A stretch of 64,000 nucleotides of DNA from contig NZ_CP053346.1 of the NCBI RefSeq assembly GCF_013113735.1, forward strand, positions 4,230,001 to 4,294,000, written 5' to 3'. Below are positions 8,191 to 16,298 of the stretch, piece after piece. Numbering within the stretch: the stretch's first letter is position 1; every line of letters starts with the position of its first letter. A program made the position numbers and the translations under genes. This DNA is from Sphingomonas sp. AP4-R1. Its GTDB lineage: Bacteria; Pseudomonadota; Alphaproteobacteria; Sphingomonadales; Sphingomonadaceae. The notes under the pieces are model-generated. The model was not told the DNA's origin, did not search any database, and worked only from the letters and a program-made list of their open reading frames with translations.

Positions 8191-8805
8191 TTACTTCGTC
8201 GGCGGCGTGGTGGCGGGCGGTGTCGTCGGCGTCGCGCCGTTCTGGGTCTTCTGCGGCACGGTGAAGCGGCCGGTCACGCGGCCGCCCTTCGCGGAGGAGG
8301 CCGCCCCGCCGACGGCGCTGCCGTCCACGGTCGACCGGCCCGTATTCAGATCGATCACCAGCCGCGCGCCGTTCACGGTATTGCCGCCGCGCAGCAGCGA
8401 GACGTTGCCGATCAGCGTGATGATGCGCCGGTTGAGATCGTAAATGCCGAACGATCCCTTGGCGCGCTCGCTGGGCGATACCACCGTCACGCCGCCCGAG
8501 GCATCGATGCGCTGGATCTGGGGATCGGCGTTCGGCCCGGCGCCGCGCGAGTAAGCGACGGTCATGCGCGCCGAATCCATCGTCATGTCACCCTGCACCG
8601 CATGGACATTGCCGACGAAGATCGCGCGATCGGCGCGATCCTGCACCTCGATCCGATCGGACGTGACGTCCACCGGCGCATTGCTGTCATGCCCGCGCAG
8701 CACGGACAGGCCACCATTGCCCTGCGCCTGCGCGGAGGAAGCGGATTGCGCGGCAGCGGCCGTCGCGAGCAGCGGCAACGCCGCGATGAGAAGCCCCCGG
8801 ATCAT
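8191..8805 (-). CDS. lptA: LPS export periplasmic protein LptA
   Basis: The 204-residue protein has a signal peptide (MIRGLLIAALPLLATAAAAQ) and an OstA/LptA domain (about 45-165) with VTSDRIEVQDRADRAIFVGN and GNVSLLRGGNTVNGARLVID. It forms the periplasmic bridge that carries lipopolysaccharide to LptD. The C-terminal Thr/Pro-rich tail is an extension. Its start overlaps the lptC stop by four bases. The usual partner lptB is not downstream; glycosyltransferase genes converge on it instead. Confidence 0.92.
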   Translation of the reverse strand: MIRGLLIAALPLLATAAAAQSASSAQAQGNGGLSVLRGHDSNAPVDVTSDRIEVQDRADRAIFVGNVHAVQGDMTMDSARMTVAYSRGAGPNADPQIQRIDASGGVTVVSPSERAKGSFGIYDLNRRIITLIGNVSLLRGGNTVNGARLVIDLNTGRSTVDGSAVGGAASSAKGGRVTGRFTVPQKTQNGATPTTPPATTPPTK

Positions 8806-9449
8806 CGCGCGGCTCTGGCCTGCCTCTGGACGATATGCAAGCGGGCGCGCCCGACAAGATCGATCACCTTGGTCTCCAGATTGGCGCGCATCTGATCCGC
8901 CGCGAACGTGCCGAGCGGCATCGTGCCGTCCACGGCGCCCCGGCTCTTCAGCATGCGCGTCCGAAGATCGATCAGCACGTCACGCGTATCGACGCGGTAG
9001 CCGCCCGAGCCGAGATAATGGACGGGGCCGTCCACGGCGATGCGATCGCTGTTCATGTCATAGCGGCCGCGCGGCGCGGTCACGTCTGCGGGGCCGTCGG
9101 TCAGCCCGATGCGCGCGTGCAGCGTCTGCAGCCGCAGGATCGGATCGCGCGAGGTCTGCTGCACGGCCGAAGCGGCCGTCAGGATGAACGGCTGATTCTT
9201 GCCGTCCCGCCCGCGATAGACGGCGTGGCTCACGCGCATCCGCTCCGGCGCCACGTCCACGCCCTTCTTCGAGAGGACGAAGCTGATGTCGGCACCCACC
9301 GTCAGCGGCGCCACCGCCAGGAACAAAGCGATGATGCCCACCAGCGCGGGCAGCAGCACGCGCAGGATCGCCATCTGTATGTCGTGGCGGCCGCCCGCCA
9401 TCGCCCAGTCGCGGCGGCGCTGGCGGCGTTCGCTGGCAAGAACGGACAT
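8802..9449 (-). CDS. lptC: LPS export membrane protein LptC
   Basis: The 215-residue protein has an N-terminal membrane helix (about 30-50) and a periplasmic OstA-like beta-jellyroll (VRVSHAVYRGRDG, LQTLHARIGLTDGPADVTAP, GGYRVDTRDVLIDLRT). LptC couples the LptBFG ABC transporter to LptA. ATG 9449 starts directly before the basic cytoplasmic segment. It lies 13 bp behind the RNase D gene and overlaps lptA by four bases, so the three form one operon in the order rnd-lptC-lptA. Confidence 0.9.
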   Translation of the reverse strand: MSVLASERRQRRRDWAMAGGRHDIQMAILRVLLPALVGIIALFLAVAPLTVGADISFVLSKKGVDVAPERMRVSHAVYRGRDGKNQPFILTAASAVQQTSRDPILRLQTLHARIGLTDGPADVTAPRGRYDMNSDRIAVDGPVHYLGSGGYRVDTRDVLIDLRTRMLKSRGAVDGTMPLGTFAADQMRANLETKVIDLVGRARLHIVQRQARAAR

Positions 9450-9462
9450 TAAGCGCCCGCGC

Positions 9463-10080
9463 TCACATATGCGCGAAGATATCGATCTCGGGCCAGCCGG
9501 CCAGATCGAGTTCGGCGCGCGACGGCAGGAAATCGAAGCATGCCTGGGCCAGGTGCATGCGGCCCTCGCGCACCAGCCGCTCGTCCAGCTTTTCGCGCAG
9601 CTGATGAAGGAAGCGCACGTCGGACGCGGCATAATCCTTCTGCGCGTCGCTCAGGTCCGGCGCGCCCCAGTCGGACGATTGCTGCTGCTTCGACAAGTCC
9701 TGCGCCAGAATCTCGCGCACCAATTCTTTCAGGCCGTGGCGATCCGTATAGGTGCGGATCAGGCGCGAGGCGATCTTGGTGCAGTAAACCGGCGCCGCGA
9801 CCACGCCCAGATAATGGCGAATCGCCGCGAGATCGAAGCGCGCGAAGTGATAGAGCTTCAGCCGGCCCGGATCGGCCAGCACGGCGCGCAGATTCGGCGC
9901 CGCATAGTCGCTCCCCGGCGCGAAGCGGACGAGATGCTCGTCGCCGCCGCCGTCCGAAATCTGGACCACGCAGAGCCGGTCGCGCGGCGTGAGCAGGCCC
10001 ATCGTCTCGGTATCGACGGCGACGGGGCCGGGCGCCAGTACGTCGGCGGGAAGATCTTCTTCATGGAAATATACGGTCAT
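9463..10080 (-). CDS. rnd: Ribonuclease D-like 3'-5' exonuclease (short form)
   Basis: The 205-residue protein contains the DEDDy exonuclease motifs: VAVDTETMGLL near residue 22, KLYHFARFDLAAI near 75, and YAASDVRFL (Y-x3-D) near 155. It lacks the HRDC domains of E. coli RNase D, as is usual for the short alphaproteobacterial form. It should trim structured RNA 3' ends. It is the first gene of the operon with lptC and lptA. Confidence 0.9.
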   Translation of the reverse strand: MTVYFHEEDLPADVLAPGPVAVDTETMGLLTPRDRLCVVQISDGGGDEHLVRFAPGSDYAAPNLRAVLADPGRLKLYHFARFDLAAIRHYLGVVAAPVYCTKIASRLIRTYTDRHGLKELVREILAQDLSKQQQSSDWGAPDLSDAQKDYAASDVRFLHQLREKLDERLVREGRMHLAQACFDFLPSRAELDLAGWPEIDIFAHM

Positions 10081-10301
10081 GCACAGCCCTTAGAACCTGA
10101 TCGCCTGCGGTGGAAGCGCTTTGCCCGACAGTCGAGGCAGGGAACACATCGCGCGTCCTTTCCGTTTCGGATGCGACCGGTTGAGCGTCTTCCCGTCTCG
10201 ATCTACCGTGCAGAAAAGGCACGCTTAAGGGTGAATGTGAAGGAGCGTTCACCATCATGGCGGGAAAAAGGCGGAATTCGCTCGCGACTGATCAGGATTT
10301 G

Positions 10302-10368
10302 TTGTAGGCTGACTATTGCTTAGGCATAGTATATGCTGACCAATCTGACGCGACTTCGCCCGTCGCGT
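10302..10368 (+). promoter_or_regulatory. Candidate promoter and leader hairpin of the cold-shock gene
   Basis: The 333-bp gap 10081-10413 has no gene. TTGTAG (10302-10307) and CATAGT (10325-10330) are 17 bp apart and make a plausible sigma-70 promoter. A perfect 7-bp hairpin, ACGCGAC/GTCGCGT, follows at 10348-10368 in the expected 5' leader. Long structured leaders are common for cold-shock mRNAs. Confidence 0.35.
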
Positions 10369-10413
10369 CCGGTTTGATGCTCGGGGCGACTGACTTGGAA
10401 AGATTCTTGCGGC

Positions 10414-11247
10414 ATGGGTTTTGATAGAGGGCGGCGCGGCCAGCGCGGTGGCAGGGACAAGCGCGACGGCTTTGGCGAGGACAGCTTCGGCGGTTCCGAT
10501 TTCGGCGGCGGCTATGGCGGCGGCGGCGGTGGTTACGGCGGCGGGGGTCGCGGTGGCTATGGTGGCGGCGGTGATCGCTTCGGCGGTGGTGGCGGCGGCT
10601 TCGGCGGCGGCGACCGTTTCGGTGGCGGCGGTGATCGCTTCGGCGGTGGCGGCGGCGGCGGCGGTTTCCGCAGCGGCGGCGGTGGCGGCTTCGGCGGCGG
10701 TCGTGGCGGCGGCGGCGGCGGCATGCCTGCCCAGATGATCGGCGAAGGCAAGGGCACCGTTAAGTTCTTCAACGGCCAGAAGGGTTTCGGCTTCATCGTT
10801 CGCGATGACGGCGGCGAGGACGTGTTCGTGCACATCTCGGCGGTCGAGCAGGCCGGTCTTTCCGGTCTGGGCGATGGCCAGACGCTGGAATTCACGCTCG
10901 TCGATCGCGGCGGCCGTGTCTCGGCGACCAACCTGAAGCTCACCGGCGATGTCGTTCCCGTGGGCGAAGGCCGTGCACCGGCTGCGGCCGGCCCCGGCGG
11001 CGCCGCGGGTGGTCCGCAGCGCCAGCTGACGGGCGAGAAGGCCAGCGGCACGGTGAAGTTCTTCAATGCGATGAAGGGCTTCGGCTTCATCCAGCGCGAT
11101 GATGGCCAGCCGGACGCGTTCGTCCACATCTCGGCCGTCGAGCGCGCCGGCATGACGACGCTGAACGAAGGTGATCGTCTCCAGTTCGAACTGGAAGTCG
11201 ATCGTCGCGGCAAATATGCGGCCGTGAATCTCGTCCCCGGCGAATAA
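10414..11247 (+). CDS. Double cold-shock-domain protein with Gly/Arg-rich N-terminal region
   Basis: The 277-residue protein has three parts: a Gly-rich N-terminal region (about 1-105) of RGG, GYGGGG and DRFGGGG units; a first cold-shock domain (about 112-175; GTVKFFNGQKGFGFIVRDDG with VFVHISAVE); and a second (about 208-275; GTVKFFNAMKGFGFIQRDDG with AFVHISAVE). Both have the RNP1 (KGFGF) and RNP2 (VFVHI/AFVHI) motifs. It should bind single-stranded RNA or DNA. The Gly-rich arm, which resembles RGG regions of eukaryotic RNA-binding proteins, is the odd part. A strong terminator follows. Confidence 0.9.
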   Translation: MGFDRGRRGQRGGRDKRDGFGEDSFGGSDFGGGYGGGGGGYGGGGRGGYGGGGDRFGGGGGGFGGGDRFGGGGDRFGGGGGGGGFRSGGGGGFGGGRGGGGGGMPAQMIGEGKGTVKFFNGQKGFGFIVRDDGGEDVFVHISAVEQAGLSGLGDGQTLEFTLVDRGGRVSATNLKLTGDVVPVGEGRAPAAAGPGGAAGGPQRQLTGEKASGTVKFFNAMKGFGFIQRDDGQPDAFVHISAVERAGMTTLNEGDRLQFELEVDRRGKYAAVNLVPGE

Positions 11248-11277
11248 TCGCCGGATCGAACCTACGCCGAAACGATC

Positions 11278-11318
11278 GGGCCCGGCCAGCGGATGCGCTG
11301 GCCGGGCCCTTTCTTTTT
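11278..11318 (+). terminator. Rho-independent terminator of the cold-shock gene
   Basis: A perfect 14-bp stem (GGGCCCGGCCAGCG with its complement) with loop GATG is followed by TTTCTTTTT, 30 bp after the stop codon. Confidence 0.92.
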
Positions 11319-11392
11319 GGTCGATGGGTGAATGTGGCGGCAAAAGGAAATCAGCGGCCGCTTTCGCCTCATAGCGCGCCGTCAAAGAACCG

Positions 11393-11492
11393 CGTCACCC
11401 CGGACTTGATCCGCGGGCCCGCTTCGATCGCCCCGCAGAAGAGAAGCGGGATCCCGGATCAAGCCTGTCCTGAGCCTGTCGAAGGGTCAGGG
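11393..11492. repeat. Dispersed inverted repeat, family D, copy 1 (with family B fragment)
   Basis: The arms read CACCCCGGACTTGATCCG and GGGATCCCGGATCAAG; the right side continues into a family B-like tail (CCTGAGCCTGTCGAAGG). Related copies are at 21159 and 43754. Confidence 0.7.
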
Positions 11493-11561
11493 ATGATGGG
11501 ATGATCAACGACGGCTTTCGCGCCTGTTGCGGACATCGCCGGTGATCGGCATCGTCGCGAT

Positions 11562-11915
11562 ATGAAGCGAATAACACTTGTGATGGCGTTCATGCTCGCC
11601 GCTTCACCTCAGGGCGGCGTCGCAAATCCCGTTCACGTCACAACGCAAAGCGCAGCCGACAAGTGTCGCGAAGATGTCGAGATATTCCAGCCCAAAGGTG
11701 GCATCGTCGACAATGAAAAAATCGCGATCGATATAGCTGATCGCTATCTGCGCCGGGCACTTCCTGGAATGTTCGTCAGACCGCTTTCTGCAAAGCTCCG
11801 GAATGGAATCTGGATCGTGCATGGCTTCCAGCCCGAACGGGGCGTGGGTGGAACAGCTTATATTGAGATGTGCCGATCAAACGGAAAAGTCCTGAAGATA
11901 TACGGGACACAGTGA
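11562..11915 (+). CDS. Secreted NTF2-fold immunity-protein-like (YbbC/YhhH type) protein
   Basis: The 117-residue protein has a short signal peptide (MKRITLVMAFMLAASPQGGVA). The mature part has the layout of the NTF2-fold immunity-like family: GGIVDNEKIAIDIADRYLRR, then LRNGIWIVHGFQPERGVGGT and YIEMCRSNGKVLKIYGTQ at the end. Those proteins often accompany polymorphic toxins, but no toxin gene is next to it. The gene is visibly richer in A and T than its neighbours, which suggests transfer. The family call rests on pattern memory only. Confidence 0.6.
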   Translation: MKRITLVMAFMLAASPQGGVANPVHVTTQSAADKCREDVEIFQPKGGIVDNEKIAIDIADRYLRRALPGMFVRPLSAKLRNGIWIVHGFQPERGVGGTAYIEMCRSNGKVLKIYGTQ

Positions 11916-12058
11916 AGCCCGCTTCCACCCGCAGCAGCCACTCGCTCCCCGCCCCAACTTTAGGCCGCCCAAGAAAGCCTCTCTTCGGCAAAAACGCCCC
12001 CGCACCTATTTCCCGGGCATGATCGTTGCACCGAGCAACGTACCGGAGACTGAAGACT

Positions 12059-12568
12059 ATGCGTGCCATCCTGTCCGCCTTCGTGGCCATCGCTCTGGCG
12101 GGCACCGCCGGCGCCGCCGTTCCCGCGCCGCGCGTGAAGGCGCAGAGCTTCGAGCAGCTCGCCAAGCCCCTGCCCCTGCCCTACAACCAGACCGCCCCCG
12201 CCATGGCCTCTGTCGACAAGGCGCGGGCGCGCGCCAAGGCGTCCGGCAAGCTGCTGCTGATCGATCTGGGCGGAAACTGGTGCCTCGATTGCCGGATCCT
12301 CGCGGGCACGATGGAACTGCCCGAAGTCGATGCGTGGATGAAGAAGCATTATGAGATCGTCTCGGTCGATGTCGGCCGGTTCGACAAGAATCTCGACGTG
12401 CCCGCGCGCTATGGCTTCAAGGATCGCCTGGCGGGCGTGCCCGCTTTGCTCGTGGTCGATCCGAAGAGCGATCGCCTGATCAACGCCGGCAAGACCACCG
12501 CCCTCTCCGACGCGCGCAGCATGAACCCGCAGGGCCTGGCCGACTATCTCGCGGAATTCGCGCGGTAA
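12059..12568 (+). CDS. Secreted thioredoxin-fold protein
   Basis: The 169-residue protein has a signal peptide (MRAILSAFVAIALAGTAGAA) and a thioredoxin fold of the DsbD-gamma/thioredoxin_7 kind. The active site is NWCLDCRIL near residue 81, preceded by KLLLIDLGG, and the cis-Pro loop is AGVPALLVVDP. It should act as a periplasmic thiol-disulfide enzyme. It stands alone between the NTF2-like gene and a repeat. ATG 12059 begins the signal peptide. Confidence 0.82.
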   Translation: MRAILSAFVAIALAGTAGAAVPAPRVKAQSFEQLAKPLPLPYNQTAPAMASVDKARARAKASGKLLLIDLGGNWCLDCRILAGTMELPEVDAWMKKHYEIVSVDVGRFDKNLDVPARYGFKDRLAGVPALLVVDPKSDRLINAGKTTALSDARSMNPQGLADYLAEFAR

Positions 12569-12576
12569 TTAGGCCA

Positions 12577-12658
12577 CGTGCTCCTGCGAAAGCAGGAGCC
12601 CAGGGCTGCAAAGCGACACGTGTGAAGCTCTGGACTCCTGCTTTCGCAGGAGTACGGC
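12577..12658. repeat. Dispersed inverted repeat, family A, copy 2
   Basis: Two arms, GTGCTCCTGCGAAAGCAGGA and ACTCCTGCTTTCGCAGGAGT, surround a centre with CAGGGCTGCA. It separates the converging thioredoxin-like and ligase genes. Confidence 0.85.
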
Positions 12659-12669
12659 TCCACGGCATT

Positions 12670-14274
12670 TCAAACGATCAGCCGCTTCAGCGCCTCGATC
12701 GTATCCGCCTCGGCCGCCGGCTTGTCCGTCCGTATCCGCGCGATCCGGGGGAAGCGCATCGCCACCCCGGATTTGTGCCGCTTCGATACGTGAATGGAAT
12801 CGAACGCGATTTCCAAGACGAGGCTCTTTTCCACCTCGCGCACCGGGCCGAAGCGCTGCACCGTGCTGGTCCGCACGAAGCGATCGAGCCACTTCATCTC
12901 CTCGTCGGTGATCCCCGAATAGGCCTTGCCGACGGGCAGTAATTCGCCCGCCTCGCTCCAGCATCCGAACGTATAGTCCGAATAATAGCTGGAGCGGCGC
13001 CCGTGCCCGCGCTGGGCATACATCACCACGCAATCGGCGGTCAGCGGATCGCGCTTCCATTTGTACCAGAGGCCCGTGCGCCGCCCCGCGACATAAAGCG
13101 AATCCCGCCGCTTGAGCATCACGCCCTCGATCGCGGCGTCGCGCGCGCCCGCCCGAATCTCCTCCAACGCCTCGAAATCGGCCGCCTCGATCACCGCCGA
13201 CAGATCGAACCGCGCGGGATCGAGGCTGCCGACGAACGCCTCCAGCCGGGCCCGGCGCGCGCTCCACGGCTGCTCGCGCAGATCCTTCCCGCCCTCGAAC
13301 AGGATATCGTAAAGCCTTACGAACGCGGGATAATCGGCCAGCGCCCCCGCCGACACCGTCTTGCGCCCGAGCCTCTGCTGGAGCGCGTTGAAGCTCGCCG
13401 CCCCCTCGCCTTCCGCCAGCGCCTCGCCGCCCTGATGCGCGCCCTTCACCAGCAATTCCCCGTCCAGCACGCCGGGCGTGCGAAACGCCGCCGCCACCTC
13501 CGGGAAGCTCGCGGTAATGTCGTCCCCCGCGCGGCTGTAGAGCCGCGTCTCCTCGCCCACGCGCACGATCTGGACGCGAATGCCGTCCCATTTCCACTCG
13601 GCCGCATAATCGGCGAGATCGACGCGCGTGTCCTCCAGCGGATGCGCGAGCATGAAGGGACGGAAAACCGGAACGTCGGCCGGCGTCGGTTGCGCGCCCG
13701 TCCCCTCGCCCCAGGCGAAGAGCGGTGCGAAGGGTGGCTTCAGCCCGTGCCACACCTCCTCAACCTGATCGACGTCGAGGCCGAACGCGCTGGCGAGCGC
13801 GGTCTTGGCGAGGCGCGACGAGACGCCGACGCGCAATGCCCCCGTCGCCAGCTTCAGCAACGCATAGCGGCCGGAGGCGTCCAGCTGATCGAGCATCTCC
13901 GCCAGCGCGCGCGGCGCCTCCGCCCGGCCGAGCGATTTCAGCCGCTCCACCACGGCGGAAATGCGGAGCGCGCCGCTGTCCACCTCCTCGACCATCCCCG
14001 GCGGCTTCGGCCAGAGCAAGGACACCGTCTCGGCCAGATCGCCCACGAAATCGCGGCTCATCGAAAACAGCACGGGGTCGATCCGCTCCTCCACGATCGC
14101 GCGGATCGCGGCGGGCTTCACATGCGGCAGGTCCAGCGTCCCCGTCAGCGCGGCCATCGCCCAGCCGCGATCGGGATCGGGCGTCGCGCGCAGATAATCG
14201 GCGATCAGCTTCAGCTTGCCGTTGCGCGAGCGCGTATAGACGAGGCCGTCGAGCAGGCGCGAAAAGTCACGCAT
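12670..14274 (-). CDS. ATP-dependent DNA ligase (cisplatin-damage-response type)
   Basis: The 534-residue protein has an N-terminal DNA-binding domain (about 1-200), an adenylation domain with the nucleophile Lys228 in EWKWDGIRVQ, RLYSRAGDDIT, VLDGELLV, EGVMLKRRDSLY and WYKWKRDP, and an OB-fold C-terminal domain. Length and N-terminal sequence fit the ligase that in many proteobacteria lies with an Lhr-like helicase and an exonuclease in a DNA-damage cluster. Those partners are not adjacent here: a thioredoxin-like gene and a DUF1328 gene flank it. Confidence 0.88.
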   Translation of the reverse strand: MRDFSRLLDGLVYTRSRNGKLKLIADYLRATPDPDRGWAMAALTGTLDLPHVKPAAIRAIVEERIDPVLFSMSRDFVGDLAETVSLLWPKPPGMVEEVDSGALRISAVVERLKSLGRAEAPRALAEMLDQLDASGRYALLKLATGALRVGVSSRLAKTALASAFGLDVDQVEEVWHGLKPPFAPLFAWGEGTGAQPTPADVPVFRPFMLAHPLEDTRVDLADYAAEWKWDGIRVQIVRVGEETRLYSRAGDDITASFPEVAAAFRTPGVLDGELLVKGAHQGGEALAEGEGAASFNALQQRLGRKTVSAGALADYPAFVRLYDILFEGGKDLREQPWSARRARLEAFVGSLDPARFDLSAVIEAADFEALEEIRAGARDAAIEGVMLKRRDSLYVAGRRTGLWYKWKRDPLTADCVVMYAQRGHGRRSSYYSDYTFGCWSEAGELLPVGKAYSGITDEEMKWLDRFVRTSTVQRFGPVREVEKSLVLEIAFDSIHVSKRHKSGVAMRFPRIARIRTDKPAAEADTIEALKRLIV

Positions 14275-14300
14275 CCCGTCCCTCTCTATTTCGCCCCCAT

Positions 14301-14410
14301 CCGTTCGCTTCGAGCAGCATCGAGCCTGTCGAGATGCGCTTGTCGAGAAGGCGGGCGTCGACTTCTCGACTGCGATCTCGACAAGCTCGATCTTCGCTCG
14401 AAGCGAACGG
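14301..14410. repeat. Dispersed inverted repeat, family C, copy 1
   Basis: The outer arms read CCGTTCGCTTCGAGC and GCTCGAAGCGAACGG; inside are CTTGTCGAGAA and TCTCGACAAGCTCGA. Related copies are at 59199 and 61083. Confidence 0.8.
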
Positions 14411-14487
14411 GAACGATGCGTGACCGGCGCAAAAAGAAAAGGCGACCCGCCGGGCCGCCCTCCCTCTCATCGTCATGGCAGCACCCG

Positions 14488-14661
14488 TCAGGTGATCGCC
14501 CTGCCGGCCAGCAGCGCCAGCACGAGGAAGATCACGAACAGCGCGATCACGATGAAGAACAGGATTTTGGCGATGCCGATGAAGGCGCCGCCGATCCCGC
14601 CAAATCCCAGCGCCCCGAGGATCAGGCCCAGGACGAGAAACATCAGCGCAAGCTTGAGCAT
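14488..14661 (-). CDS. DUF1328 (YtjA-like) small membrane protein
   Basis: The 57-residue protein is two hydrophobic helices separated by a Gly-rich turn ([20 protein letters not shown] then [20 protein letters not shown]), the DUF1328 pattern. These inner-membrane proteins are often stress induced; the function is unknown. ATG 14661 has GAAAGGAG just upstream and gives the usual family length. Confidence 0.85.
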   Translation of the reverse strand: MLKLALMFLVLGLILGALGFGGIGGAFIGIAKILFFIVIALFVIFLVLALLAGRAIT

Positions 14662-14751
14662 GGAAACTCCTTTCGCTGATATAACGACCGGTAAAAGGCT
14701 GCGTTCCCGTTCGTCCCCGCCAACGCCGGCCGAAATCAACGTCCACCATTT

Positions 14752-14827
14752 GCACTGAGCCTGTCGAAGTGCCGTTCTTTTTACCGTTGGCGAGAAGAAC
14801 GGTGCTTCGACACGCTCAGCACGAACG
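14752..14827. repeat. Dispersed inverted repeat, family B, copy 1
   Basis: The arms GCACTGAGCCTGTCGAAGTG and CTTCGACACGCTCAGCACG face each other, with an inner inverted pair CCGTTCTTTT/AAGAACGG. Other copies are at 17552, 26011 and 38862. Confidence 0.8.
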
Positions 14828-14877
14828 CGGTGCGGGCGGCGCGGCAGGACCTCGATCCGTACCGGCCGCCTCGACCA

Positions 14878-15375
14878 TCACGCCTTGCGGCTGGCCTCGA
14901 ACAGGAACCAGGAGCGCTCCTCGGCCTGGTCGGTCCATTCGTCGACGATGCCGCTGGTGGCATTGTCCTTGGCCTCCTCGGCCTGTTCCTTCACGACGCG
15001 GAACGCCTCGACGAGCTTCAGATTGTCGTCGCGCAGCTCCGCCAGCATCGCATCGGCGCTGACGAAATCGGCATCATTGTCCTTGATCGTCTGGCGGCGG
15101 GCAATGTCGCCGATCGAGCGCAAGGTGGTGCCGCCGGTCTTGCGGACGCGCTCCGCAATGGCGTCGGTCACGCCCAGGATCTGCGTCGCCTGATCGTCGA
15201 GCATCAGGTGATAATCGCGGAAGTGCGGGCCGGAAATGTGCCAGTGGAAATTCTTGGTCTTCAGATACAGGGCATAGGCATCGGCCAGCGACGCGTTGAG
15301 CGCCTCGGCGACCCCGTGCAGCTTGTTGCTGGAAAGATCGGTGGGCGTGGCAAGTTTGGAAGGCGTATCCGCCAT
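14878..15375 (-). CDS. dps: Dps-family ferritin-like DNA-protection protein
   Basis: The 165-residue protein has the Dps four-helix fold and intersubunit ferroxidase residues: KTKNFHWHISGPHFRDYH near residues 45-62, then LMLDDQATQI. It should store iron with hydrogen peroxide and protect DNA. The C-terminus WFLFEASRKA is typical. ATG 15375 was chosen because GAGGAG lies seven bases upstream; an ATG at 15390 would place the start before that site. Confidence 0.92.
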   Translation of the reverse strand: MADTPSKLATPTDLSSNKLHGVAEALNASLADAYALYLKTKNFHWHISGPHFRDYHLMLDDQATQILGVTDAIAERVRKTGGTTLRSIGDIARRQTIKDNDADFVSADAMLAELRDDNLKLVEAFRVVKEQAEEAKDNATSGIVDEWTDQAEERSWFLFEASRKA

Positions 15376-15511
15376 CGGGAATCTCCTCATTCGCTGGTTC
15401 CGACCCTTCTAACGGAAAAGCGGCGGAACGGCTCCATTACGGGAGCCGAACAATATCGTTCAAGCTGATTGAGAAAATCGCAGACCTCGAAGCGGCGGAA
15501 TTTGATCGCGA

Positions 15512-15823
15512 TCAATGCGCGTAGCGCACGCCCACGGTCGCGAGGAGAAGCGGTGCCACGTCATGCGTCTCCGACGTGCAGGATGCCGCCTGGTCGATCG
15601 CGGCCAGCCAGGGGCCGAGCAGCGCGGATCCTTCCTCACGCGCGATCGCATCGGCCATCCCGCCGACCACCTCGGCCGCCGAATGCAGTTCGCTGGCCAG
15701 CGCCAGACGCCGCAGCTGATTGACGAGGAGCATCCGATCCGCCCCTTTCAGCCGGGGAAGCTCCGCGGCAAACTGGCCGAGCGCGGTCCGGAAACCCGAT
15801 TGCTGATCGATCATCATCGCCAT
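15512..15823 (-). CDS. Hypothetical small helical protein
   Basis: The 103-residue protein is mostly predicted helix ([60 protein letters not shown]). I recognise no domain. A GGGGGG-type ribosome-binding stretch precedes ATG 15823; ATGs at 15817 and 15814 are alternatives. It is divergent from rpmG. Confidence 0.55.
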   Translation of the reverse strand: MAMMIDQQSGFRTALGQFAAELPRLKGADRMLLVNQLRRLALASELHSAAEVVGGMADAIAREEGSALLGPWLAAIDQAASCTSETHDVAPLLLATVGVRYAH

Positions 15824-15899
15824 GATAAGCCCCCCTACCGATACTTATGGAGAAAACAGGGTTACCGGAGGATTAAGACGGATCGATTTCACCGATCCC

Positions 15900-15928
15900 T
15901 TGACATTTGCCCTGCCCGGCGTCACAGG
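15900..15928 (+). promoter_or_regulatory. Candidate rpmG promoter
   Basis: A perfect TTGACA (15900-15905) has a weak -10 (CACAGG, 15923-15928) at 17 bp. It is the only strong -35 upstream of rpmG. Confidence 0.4.
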
Positions 15929-15940
15929 GCACCTCCAGCG

Positions 15941-15966
15941 AGCGGCTCCGGCCGCTTTTTGTTTTT
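15941..15966 (+). terminator. Terminator-like hairpin inside the rpmG leader
   Basis: AGCGGC-TCCG-GCCGCT is followed by TTTTGTTTTT, a full intrinsic-terminator shape, 44 bp before the rpmG ATG. No plus-strand gene ends upstream, so it would stop transcripts started at the TTGACA promoter. Confidence 0.75.
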
Positions 15967-16009
15967 CCGGCGTCGCAAGGCGCCCCAGCAGAAGATTCGG
16001 GATAGCCCC

Positions 16010-16177
16010 ATGGCCAAGCCGACTACGGTCAAGATCAAGCTCGTCAGCACCGCCGACACGGGCTTCTATTACGTGACCAAGAAGAATCCGCGCAACCAGA
16101 CCGAGAAGATGAACTTCCGGAAGTATGATCCCGTCGTGCGCAAGCATGTCGAGTTCAAGGAAGCCAAGATCAAGTAA
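16010..16177 (+). CDS. rpmG: 50S ribosomal protein L33
   Basis: The 55-residue protein is a complete L33 ([39 protein letters not shown]). It lacks the Cys pairs of the zinc-binding form, so it is the zinc-independent type usual in alphaproteobacteria. It is a component of the large ribosomal subunit near the E site. Confidence 0.97.
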   Translation: MAKPTTVKIKLVSTADTGFYYVTKKNPRNQTEKMNFRKYDPVVRKHVEFKEAKIK

Positions 16178-16184
16178 GCGCCGC

Positions 16185-16204
16185 GGGAGGCCCCGTTGCC
16201 TCCC
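16185..16204. terminator. Hairpin after rpmG
   Basis: A perfect 7-bp stem GGGAGGC/GCCTCCC with a 6-nt loop lies 8 bp after the rpmG stop. It has no T-run, so termination is uncertain. Confidence 0.4.
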
Positions 16205-16298
16205 AGCGCCGCCTGCCCGCATCCGGCCGCGCGCGCCCACGCCTTTCCGCGAAGGGTGCGCTTGCGATGAACCGAATGCGATCGACTCGCAAAAACTG

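Noticed and set aside
10504..10722. Gly-codon repeats as a tandem DNA repeat or CRISPR-like array
   Set aside because: The repetition is codon-level low complexity inside the cold-shock gene, with no constant repeat-spacer structure.
11562..11915. Toxin-immunity pair
   Set aside because: Only the immunity-like half is visible; no toxin or secretion gene adjoins it.
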